A stretch of 38,098 bases of DNA from positions 1 through 38,098 of the forward strand of contig JADFXM010000064.1 of the NCBI GenBank assembly GCA_015233565.1. The letters run 5' to 3'. Of the stretch, positions 7,441 to 13,773 are shown one piece after another (the first letter of the stretch is position 1; every line of letters begins with the position of its first letter). The notes under the pieces were generated by a model. The model was not told the DNA's origin, made no database searches, and saw nothing but the letters and a program-made list of their open reading frames with translations. A program made the translations under genes and the position numbers. The DNA is from Candidatus Rifleibacteriota bacterium (lineage in GTDB: Bacteria; Muiribacteriota; Ozemobacteria; Ozemobacterales; Ozemobacteraceae).

Positions 7441-7944
7441 ATGTTTCTACCGTTGTTTTTCATGTTTCCTATTTTCCTTGAGACGATCAATAGAAGACAC
7501 TGTTTCAAAGAATTAGTTTATTTTATATCGCGAAGCGGTGGTCTCTTCTCTCGTGCTGGCGATTGCTTTAAATGTTTTTTTTTAAACTTTCAGCTAAATA
7601 ATAGCAGGCATTGTTTCAAAGAACAAGTTTTCCTCTATCGTGCAGTAATCTACTTTTCCTGTGCCTTTAATGTTTTTAATGCTTTTCACTTCAGTTTCAC
7701 AAGCAAAAATTACCACACTTTGTTGCCGAGAACAAGTTTTTATAAACCACGAAAGCGATTGCTTTTAATGTTTTTATGCCTTTATGCTGTTAATGCTGTT
7801 AATGCTTTTCATTTCCGTTTCACAGGCAATTTTTACCACATTTTATCGTCGAGAACAAGTTATAATAAACACCGAAAGCGACTGCTTTTTCCCATCGCGT
7901 GAGCGATTGCCTTTTCCCCACGTGAGTGGATAAGCTTTTATGAT
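7441..7944. repeat. Non-coding repeat array upstream of the ParE pair
   Basis: This 500-base stretch has no convincing gene. It holds two good copies of the ~100 bp tail repeat (about 7663-7751 and 7786-7874) and two decayed pieces (near 7498 and 7604) that retain 'aaagaa(c/t)aagtt'. GTGA hairpins lie at 7894-7907 (ATCGC-GTGA-GCGAT) and 7918-7929 (CCAC-GTGA-GTGG). It resembles the tails of other cassettes joined without their genes. Apparent ORFs are low-complexity readings of the repeats. Confidence 0.7.
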
Positions 7945-8042
7945 ATCGAACGCCGAGCTGCGCAGAATGGGACATTCACGGCTGGTGTAGACGTAGGTCG
8001 ATACCAGTGAGTGGCCCATTCCTGCTCGAGCGACTGTTGAAC
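7945..8042 (-). other. attC-like site E, left of the IS91-like element
   Basis: On the minus strand this 98 bp site runs GTTCAAC (8036-8042), arm, loop, arm, GCGTTCGAT (7945-7953). The arms GCAGAATGGGACATTCAC (7962-7979) and GCAGGAATGGGCCACTCAC (reverse of 8007-8025) differ by one extra G and two mismatches, and flanking bases pair further. GTTCGAT matches the ATCGAAC of the next cassette end (6624-6630) exactly. The arms may be the other half of the PIN-cassette attC, split by the IS91-like element. Confidence 0.6.
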
Positions 8043-8123
8043 CTAGCCGCTTTCAGCGGCGGGAATAGACTTTCAAGACGGGTTCCTCTTTGTACATGAA
8101 TATCCTTCATCCTTGAAGTATAA

Positions 8124-8170
8124 CTCCTTGACCGGAGAATTTCAATCTTCGGAAAATTTCATTCAAGGAG
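8124..8170 (+). promoter_or_regulatory. Two-level hairpin that buries the recombinase ribosome binding site
   Basis: CTCCTTGA (8124-8131) pairs with TCAAGGAG (8163-8170), and inside it CCGGAGA (8132-8138) pairs with TCTTCGG (8146-8152) apart from one mismatch. The 3' outer arm contains AAGGAG, the ribosome binding site of the ATG at 8177. The same architecture with different bases occurs at 16265-16304. Confidence 0.6.
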
Positions 8171-8176
8171 TTTGTC

Positions 8177-9080
8177 ATGAACCTTAAAGAACAGAATAAG
8201 TTTAATGGGTTGTACCAGAAACATATTCTCATGCTTGAAAAGCACGGTATGAGCGAAAGGACTGTCGATTCCTATAACCGCGCCGTCAGACGTGTAACTG
8301 AATCCTTTGAAATTTGTCCTGATCGCCTGAACCAGGATCAAATGAAGGAGTATTTCAACGCTCTCTCCAAAAGCCACTCATGGAGCACGGTCAAATGTGA
8401 CCTTGCCGGATTGAAATTCTTCTGGGAATACGTTCTTAAAAAAAGAATGGAACTGGATATCCATCGTAAAACCATCTCAATTCAAGAATCTCCCTGATAT
8501 TCTCACAATTGCGGAAGTCGAAATGCTCTTGAACACTGTTCGGAAAATCCGATACCGCGTATTTCTGTTTACCACCTACAGCATGGGTCTTCGATTAGGA
8601 GAAACTCTCAATCTCAAAGTCGGGGATATCGACAGCAAAACAATGGGAATCCATATAAGAAATGGAAAAGGCCGAAGAGACCGATATGTCAGCCTTCCTT
8701 TTGCAACCCTTCAGGCACTTCGATTCTTCTGGAAAACACATCAAAATCCAAATCTGATTTTCCCAAACCAAAACGGAACTCATGAAACCATTCGAAATGC
8801 TGAAACTCCAATGGATCGTGAGGGGCCACAACAAGCAATGAAAGTTGCTCTGAAAGAGTGCCGAATCAGGAAAAAAGTCAGTATACACTCGCTGCGACAC
8901 AGTTTCGCGACCCATCTCGTCGAAAAGGGAGTTCAGCTTCGGCTCATTCAGGCGCACCTTGGACACGCCAGCCCATCGACTACTGCTATTTATACACATC
9001 TTACAGAACATTTCTTTCAGAATCAATCGAAAGAAATCAATGATCTGATCAGTAAGCTTAAGATCAATTGGTCGGAGTGA
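8177..9080 (+). pseudogene. Tyrosine recombinase of the IS91-like element, frameshifted
   Basis: Residues 1-90 form the core-binding domain (MLEKHGMSERTVDSYNRAVRR). The frame then breaks at the A7 run 8438-8444; with one base fewer it would read KEWNWISIVKPSQFKNLPDILT and join the second frame. The second part carries the catalytic residues: R in GLRLGETL, H-xx-R in HSLRHSFATHL, H in LGHASPSTT and Y in IYTHL. Such XerD-like genes accompany transposases in some IS91-type elements. It lacks a recognisable integron-integrase insertion. It could be inactive, a sequencing slip, or made by slippage. Confidence 0.75.
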
Positions 9081-9083
9081 GCC

Positions 9084-9939
9084 ATGGACCTAGCAAAAAT
9101 ATTTGAGGAATACAAAGTTGCTTTCGAAGCAAAGTATGCCGGGCAAATAACCGCGGTACATAAAAAGCTCTGAACTCCATTCTAACTTGCCGAAAAGTCG
9201 AGTGTGGAGAAATGCTTGTTAAATGCCCTCGCTGCGGAAAAATAGAAAGCCGGCCTCATTCGTGTGGGCACAGAAGCTGTCCGAAGTGCCAGAACTTCGA
9301 AACAACAGAGTGGCTGTTTCGGCAAAGACAAAAATTGCTTCCTGTACCTTATTTTCTCGTTACTTTCACGATTCCAGGGGAGCTGCGCAAGACTGCGCGA
9401 AGATATCAATCTGAATTCTTCGAGATCATGTTCAGATCTGCGAAGGAAACTCTTCAGGAAATGGCTGAGAATGAGCGATATTTGGGTGGACAAATCGGAA
9501 ATGGGTGGTGAACTGCAAAAGAGTCGGGTTTGGGGAAAAAGCCCTGGACTATCTTTCACGATATCTTTATCAGGGAGTCATTTCTGAGAAAAATATAATC
9601 GAAAACAAGAACGGAAAAGTAACCTTTCTTTACCGAGAAGGCAAATCCGGAGATAGAAAGAAACGGACCGTGCCCGGAGCCGATTTTCTTCGGCTGATAC
9701 TTCAGCATGTTCTTCCGAAAGGTTTCAGACGAGCTCGCGACTATGGTTTCCTGCATGGCAACGCCAGAAAAAGGCTGCGACTGGTACAGTTGTTGCTTCA
9801 CATTAAAATTCCGCTAATCGAGGAACCGAGGCGACCTGCCTTCATTTGTCCAGTATGCGGAGCCGAGATGAAAATTGCAATTAGAAAAGCCCACGGGATT
9901 TTACCAAGCCAAGAGGCTTATTCTCAAGCCTTCCCATAA
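9084..9939 (+). pseudogene. IS91-family transposase with internal deletion
   Basis: The N-terminal zinc-binding motif is clear (VKCPRCGK, HSCGHRSCPKC), followed by PYFLVTFTIPGELR. The first ~30 codons (from ATG 9084) are out of frame with it. After YLGGQIG the reading jumps directly to VNCKRVGFGEKALDYLSRYLYQGVIS. The latter holds the paired Tyr motif (YLSRYLY), but the intervening ~90 residues expected to carry the HUH metal site (HPHVH) are missing. The C-terminal part is complete, to the zinc ribbon ICPVCG. Rolling-circle transposition by this copy is not expected. Confidence 0.75.
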
Positions 9940-10224
9940 GTTTTATTGAATTCCAGGAAAGGGGGTTCTCTCAAAACAGCAATAATTCATATTACTATTA
10001 ATATCGCCTGTGTTTGAATTCAGGCGAAAGTTGGCTATTGTACGATTTTCCGAAAACAGAGCGTAAAATTAACTAAAAAAAGAGATTTTACTTAAGCCTC
10101 ACAAAATTTAATATGTGAATCAGAAAATTCCCCAGGAAAATACCAGCTTTTTTCCCCCCTGACCTTTCAAAAATCCCCCAAAAAAACGAATTTATTTTCC
10201 TTTAAGAGAAGCGCCTGCGGGCTG

Positions 10225-10293
10225 GTTCAACTATTGGATAAGATTGTGGCTCCGCAAAATACGCTACGCACAATCTATCCTTATTCGTTATAC
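10225..10293 (-). other. attC-like site F, closing the PIN-toxin cassette
   Basis: On the minus strand GTATAAC (10287-10293) is followed by GAAT, the hairpin (about 10236-10280) and GTTGAAC. GTATAAC is the exact complement of GTTATAC at 11033-11039 that opens this cassette. The body is the shared IS91-like terminal hairpin, so the site may combine a cassette R'' with an inserted element. Confidence 0.55.
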
Positions 10294-10473
10294 TGCTTTT
10301 TTTAATTTGATTTTTTTATCTTTTGAATCGTCAACTCTTGAAACAAGGCGGCTTTTATATTTATTTTGTGTCCTCATCAAATAATCAAAATAGGATTCAC
10401 CTCGTTCTTCGCATTCTTTTTCAAGCTTTAAACGGGTCTTATGAATTTCTTCGACGATCGGATCTTTATTCAT
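10288..10473 (-). CDS. Small partner (putative antitoxin) of the PIN-domain protein
   Basis: With ATG at 10471-10473 the protein is about 61 residues (MNKDPIVEEIHKTRLKLEKECEERGESYFDYLMRT, in two pieces here only for reading: MNKDPIVEEIHKTRLKLE and KECEERGESYFDYLMRT). It has the 'DPIVEEI...R...' pattern of short proteins encoded directly after this PIN subfamily. It overlaps the PIN gene by 8 bases. Its basic tail VSRVDDSKDKKIKLKKAV runs into the attC-like site. Antitoxin function is inferred from position; no DNA-binding fold is obvious. Confidence 0.65.
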   Translation of the reverse strand: MNKDPIVEEIHKTRLKLEKECEERGESYFDYLMRTQNKYKSRLVSRVDDSKDKKIKLKKAV

Positions 10474-10960
10474 TTGGATCCTCCATAAATTCATTTGGTG
10501 TTGTAATAGTCGGCATTTGGTATCCATTATCCAATATCAATTTTTCAATCATTTTAAGGGTAAAAGCATTTGCAATGTGTTTACAGTTCCAGGTGACTAA
10601 ATAATCAATTTTGTGGACCACTGGAAATGCAATATGTAAGGCATCTGATTTTGCTCTGTCTGGAAAAGAAAATTTTTTCAATATTTTTTGAGTGAGATTA
10701 ATTACTTCATTATTAATTTCTAAAACCTTGAAAGAGGAAGCCGCTTTAAGTCGTAATTGAGAAGCTTGACGATCACCATCAGAGATTTCTTCAATAACTG
10801 CTGGTGAAATAAAAGCCTCAAATTTGGGTAAAACATCATTCCACCAATCTTGGGTTATTTGTTGTCTGGCAAAAATTAAAATATCACGACTTTGAATGGC
10901 CGTAAAATAACTAATAATGCTTGTTTCAACGTAAATGGTTTGTTTTGAAATTTTGGTCAT
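10466..10960 (-). CDS. PIN-domain toxin (VapC-like, ~165 aa subfamily)
   Basis: The N-terminus TIYVETSIISYFTA has a PIN-type start (YVET in place of the commoner LxDT, with E as the acidic residue). Further motifs are FEAFISPAVIEEISDGD (acidic residues), DRAKSDALHIAFPVVHKIDYLVTW and CKHIANA. This subfamily is found beside a short partner gene, as here. It is likely a type II TA ribonuclease. The gene lies 73 bases after the GTTATAC core. The reading frame is intact. Confidence 0.82.
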   Translation of the reverse strand: MTKISKQTIYVETSIISYFTAIQSRDILIFARQQITQDWWNDVLPKFEAFISPAVIEEISDGDRQASQLRLKAASSFKVLEINNEVINLTQKILKKFSFPDRAKSDALHIAFPVVHKIDYLVTWNCKHIANAFTLKMIEKLILDNGYQMPTITTPNEFMEDPNE

Positions 10961-11032
10961 GATGATATTTTAGCATATTCCGGTAGGCATCACAAATAGT
11001 GATTTTATGGGCAGGGCAAACGCTTACTTTTT

Positions 11033-11163
11033 GTATAACGCTACGTTGAGCGAGCCGAGGGTGGAACGGAAGATCGCCCTGGACAACTGGAAAACGCATC
11101 GAAAAAAGTAGAAAACTTTTTTTGCAAACGAGCCCCCTCGGTCCGATCAAACAAAAGCTATGC
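11033..11163 (-). other. attC-like site G, between the RelE and PIN cassettes
   Basis: On the minus strand the site opens with GCATAGC (11157-11163), overlapping the TAG stop of the toxin gene, and ends with GCGTTATAC. Arms GAGCGAGCCGAGGG (about 11049-11062) and GATCGGACCGAGGG (reverse of about 11135-11148) pair imperfectly. GCATAGC is a 6/7 complement of GTTATGC that opens the RelE cassette. The immediate gene-stop/attC contact is typical of integron cassettes. Confidence 0.6.
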
Positions 11164-11499
11164 TTTTGGTTTTTCTCGCAAAAACCTATTTAATAAAATA
11201 TCTTCAACATTTCTTCTGGAATCAATTACGGACAAAATGAAAACTCTGTTTTTTGAAACCCTGTACATAATTCGCCAAGGAGCTATAATTAACTCTCTGA
11301 AAAACATTAAGCCTTGTATTTCAAATTCAGGCACGACTCGGCCGCGAAAAGGGAATAGATTTAATTGGGAAACTTCTGTTTTAATTTTTTTTAAAATTTG
11401 TCTGGCTGTCCTTGGATTGTCAATGGCGATAAATCGAATTATTTCGTCCAAATCAAGTGCTGCTGTTTCTGTCCACTCGATTAGAAATCTATTTTTCAT
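11158..11499 (-). CDS. RelE/ParE-family toxin
   Basis: ATG 11497-11499 (MKNRFLIEWTETAALDLDEII) gives 113 residues and an 11-base overlap with the Phd-type antitoxin; the longer frame to 11541 is unlikely. The pattern FIAIDNPRTARQILKKI, FPFRGRVVPEF, FRELIIAPWRIMYRV, VFILSVIDSRRN is that of the ParE/RelE family, including the R..Y/R basic residues near the C-terminus. The gene ends inside the next attC-like site. Confidence 0.9.
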   Translation of the reverse strand: MKNRFLIEWTETAALDLDEIIRFIAIDNPRTARQILKKIKTEVSQLNLFPFRGRVVPEFEIQGLMFFRELIIAPWRIMYRVSKNRVFILSVIDSRRNVEDILLNRFLREKPKA

Positions 11500-11770
11500 T
11501 ATTTCTAATTTTTCTTTCGATGTCTTTAAACACTTTCTCATTATTAATCAATTTATTTTTTCGAATATCTTCTTCGCCCATTGAAATTAATTTTAACAAG
11601 CCAAATGCTTTTCGTGTTGCTTCAAAGGTTTCTGGGTCTTGAAGGACAGCCTTAGCTTCACCATTTTGAGTAATTATTATTGGACGATGGGTTTCATTAA
11701 TGTGTTTCAATAAATCAGCGGCATTGGCTTTTAAATAAGTTACGGGTTTTATATCAAGCGAGTTGCTCAT
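11489..11770 (-). CDS. Phd/YefM-type antitoxin
   Basis: The 93-residue protein has the Phd/YefM N-terminal DNA-binding domain: PVTYLKANAADLLKHINET, then PIIITQNGEAKAVLQDPETFEATR. The charged C-terminal tail (GEEDIRKNKLINNEKVFKDI) would bind the toxin. A strong ribosome binding site (GGAGG) precedes the ATG. The gene starts ~67 bases after the GTTATGC core. It should repress its own operon, as family members do. Confidence 0.9.
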   Translation of the reverse strand: MSNSLDIKPVTYLKANAADLLKHINETHRPIIITQNGEAKAVLQDPETFEATRKAFGLLKLISMGEEDIRKNKLINNEKVFKDIERKIRNNEK

Positions 11771-11836
11771 AATTTACCTCCGGTTCTTTAAAGATATCAT
11801 AAAAAGATCGGTTAGTCACGAAATTGTCTTTAATTA

Positions 11837-11967
11837 GCATAACGCTTACGTTGAGTGAGCCGAAGGAGAAACCGGAATATCGATGGAACATGTACAAACG
11901 CTTCGAAAAAAATAGAAACCATTTTTGGCAAACAAGGCCCTTCGATCCACTCAAACGTTTGTTCGAT
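11837..11967 (-). other. attC-like site H, upstream of the RelE cassette
   Basis: On the minus strand the 131 bp site runs ATCGAAC (11961-11967), arm, loop, arm, then GTAAGCGTTATGC. Arms CGTTGAGTGAGCCGAAGG (11849-11866) and CGTTTGAGTGGATCGAAGG (reverse of about 11939-11957) differ by one extra base and a few mismatches. The end 'AAGCGTTATGC' closely resembles the ends of class 1 integron attC sites such as that of aadA. Confidence 0.65.
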
Positions 11968-12108
11968 CTTTTCTTGTCTTGTAATTTCATTTTATAATAG
12001 CCATTTTTTCACAAATCTTCATTGAGACAAAATGTTTTTCCCTGAGTGAAAGGATGAGCTTCTAATGCTTTTAATAGTGCTTTTTAATGCTTTTTCTTAT
12101 CGTTACTC
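11968..12108. repeat. Remnant of a cassette tail whose gene is lost
   Basis: No gene is present. The stretch keeps tail-like pieces ('taatgctttt', a degenerate CCCTGAGTGAAAGG hairpin near 12042) that lead to the ATCGAAC opening of site H. The genes expected to its right are missing, replaced at 12109 by an IS end. Confidence 0.45.
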
Positions 12109-12185
12109 ACTAAAGCAGCAAATTTTTTGTTTCCTGAAAATGAAAAAGTTATCTACCATTAGTTTTTTTTTACTCTTTATTGCTG
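12109..12185 (+). mobile_element. 3' end remnant of an IS4-like element
   Basis: These 77 bases are the reverse complement of 33761-33840, the downstream end of the intact element at 33761-35429, with a few changes. The 18 bp terminal repeat ends at 12185 and faces right, toward the lipoprotein gene. The transposase body is gone. Confidence 0.75.
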
Positions 12186-12437
12186 ATGATTGGTCAGACT
12201 CTTGAATTTTTTGAAAATATGAAAAAGATTTGAAATTTTTTGTAACGTTTTTCAAATAAACTAAGTCAGCAATTTTGGAAGTAGAAAAAAATAAAGGAGA
12301 AAAAAGATGAAAAACTTGGTAACAAAACTTGGATCTTTCTCTGTTCTCTGCTGATTGCTGATGAAGAAGTTGACGTTTTGAAAAATTCTCACTATAACGA
12401 TTAACTGGGACAATTTTAATAAAAAGGGGTCTAAGCA

Positions 12438-13433
12438 ATGTTAAAAAGAGTTTTATTGGTGAGCGTTGTCGCAATTTTCCTGGCAACATCGTGTACAACT
12501 AATGCTGCCGAGGGGCGAATCAAACCGGAAAATCCGAAAGCCATAAAAATAGCTTCCCAAAATGATGGCAGCCAAACTAAATTTGCTCCGTCGGGTGCTA
12601 TTGTTCAGATTATGAGAGAGTTTCAGGAAGTAAGAAAAAAGGAAGCCGCGATTTCCGGTATTTTTCGCGGAATTCACAAAGATCTAGCCACCACCGGGAA
12701 CCAGCCTCCTGCTTCTCCTGAAGAGGCGAATCTTCCATTAGTAGTTGTACAACTCTGGGATCTCGAATACATTCTTCAAGGTCAGTTTGACAAAGGATAC
12801 GGAGATCTCGACTTTTGGAGTAGAACTTATGAAATGAATCAAGATGAAGGGTGGATGGCAGTTGCTTACCTGGAGAATTTACAAACCTATCCGATGAATG
12901 GCCTTCTTCGCGCCGCCTTGAAAAATGCTTCAGATAATCTCAGAAATGTGTGTTCAAGAGAACCTTCTGGTGGCACCCAATATTGGATAGATCAATCCGG
13001 GATCATGAGAGATGCTCTCCACCAGGCTGGTACCAACATTCGTGGAGTCCTTGATTCCGTCGGAAATGTTCCTCCCGCCGGCGCACAAGAACAGATGAAA
13101 GTTCATTTGAATTTGGTACGGTATTTCCTCGCCAAACAAAGTGACCATGGCTATGGTGGGTTAAATTATTGGATTCGCTCACATGAAATCTTACGAAACG
13201 AGGGAAGGCTCGCTATTGGAGTCCTGACACGTGCCACGGATCAACTGGGCGCTAATCTGCAAGGACTTTTGAGGGGTAATGTTCAGAATGTAATTAATAA
13301 TTTGAATGCCGCAGTTAATCGGTACAGCAACGGCTACGGCGATTGCAACTATTGGTCTGCAGCTTTTGAAGACACTCGCCAGGGTTTCTGGGATGCTGCA
13401 AAAAACATTGGTGAAATTTTAAATTCAATTTGA
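12438..13433 (+). CDS. Secreted protein with four GYG/W-type internal repeats
   Basis: I do not recognise the family. The 331-residue protein has an N-terminal export signal (MLKRVLLVSVVAIFLATSC) with a weak lipobox at ATSC (Cys19). Three clear repeats share the core GYG-x3-(F/Y)W: DKGYGDLDFWSRTYEMNQDEG (written as DKGYGDLDFW + SRTYEMNQDEG), DHGYGGLNYWIRSHEI and SNGYGDCNYWSAAFED. A fourth is degenerate (SGGTQYWIDQSGIMRD). Each is followed by a helix that ends in a pattern like ..A..NL/NI. A helical repeat array in the periplasm or on the outer membrane is likely. The start is preceded by AAGGGG. The gene lies between two inward-facing IS ends and may be cargo. Confidence 0.7.
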   Translation: MLKRVLLVSVVAIFLATSCTTNAAEGRIKPENPKAIKIASQNDGSQTKFAPSGAIVQIMREFQEVRKKEAAISGIFRGIHKDLATTGNQPPASPEEANLPLVVVQLWDLEYILQGQFDKGYGDLDFWSRTYEMNQDEGWMAVAYLENLQTYPMNGLLRAALKNASDNLRNVCSREPSGGTQYWIDQSGIMRDALHQAGTNIRGVLDSVGNVPPAGAQEQMKVHLNLVRYFLAKQSDHGYGGLNYWIRSHEILRNEGRLAIGVLTRATDQLGANLQGLLRGNVQNVINNLNAAVNRYSNGYGDCNYWSAAFEDTRQGFWDAAKNIGEILNSI

Positions 13434-13496
13434 TCATATTTATTAGTGCGGCAAATTCTCCCCTGAATAGTATTATTTTTGGGGGAGATTCAGATT

Positions 13497-13737
13497 CAGC
13501 AACAAAGAGTAAAATTTTCATTAGCCACCAATAGGCATCTTCATTAAGAATATTTAATTTTTTTCGCGGATGGGGGGTGTACAAACGAATCAAAATATGC
13601 TTCAATGGAGCGGGAGCATTTTTTAGGCAAAAAAAAGATTGAACAGAAAACAATGTTCCTGATCAATCCCAAACCATTGGAATAATTATACATGAGTAGT
13701 GATGATTCTGAAAAGGAAAAATATCATAAATTTGCTA
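13497..13737 (+). mobile_element. 5' end remnant of the same IS4-like family
   Basis: The segment is the reverse complement of 35215-35429, the promoter-side end of the intact element. It starts with the 18 bp terminal repeat (CAGCAACAAAGAGTAAAA here, one base changed), keeps the inverted-repeat flank and reaches the first ~20 codons of the transposase (near 13680-13737), in which frame-breaking changes are present. It stops just before the hydrolase gene. Confidence 0.75.
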
Positions 13738-13773
13738 AATTAAGTATCACGGAAAGTTAAAGGGGGTATGAAA

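Larger units (their letters stand above)
8036..10231 (+). mobile_element. IS91-like element copy C (recombinase + Y2 transposase)
   Basis: The element is bounded by GTTGAAC (8036-8042) and its complement GTTCAAC (10225-10231). It contains a tyrosine recombinase followed by an IS91-family transposase and the conserved 3' non-coding end. The left end has a hairpin (GCCGCTTTCAGCGGC, about 8046-8060). Similar termini bound the second element (16170-18549). IS91-family elements insert next to GTTC or CTTG tetramers, which fits the heptamers; they also fit the integron core GTTRRRY. Both protein genes are broken. Confidence 0.65.

Noticed and set aside
7441..7902. A 153-codon plus-strand ORF
   Set aside because: It is a reading of the non-coding tail repeats; repeated peptide pieces follow DNA repeats, not a protein fold.
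246..7929. A CRISPR array, suggested by many short repeats
   Set aside because: Repeat units are ~100 bp or small variable hairpins, spacing is irregular, there are no uniform spacers, and no cas gene is nearby.
8177..9080. An integron integrase (IntI) for the cassette array
   Set aside because: It is a XerD-like recombinase tied to an IS91-like element, lacks an obvious IntI-specific insertion, and has a diverged partner in the second IS91-like element, which has no cassette array.
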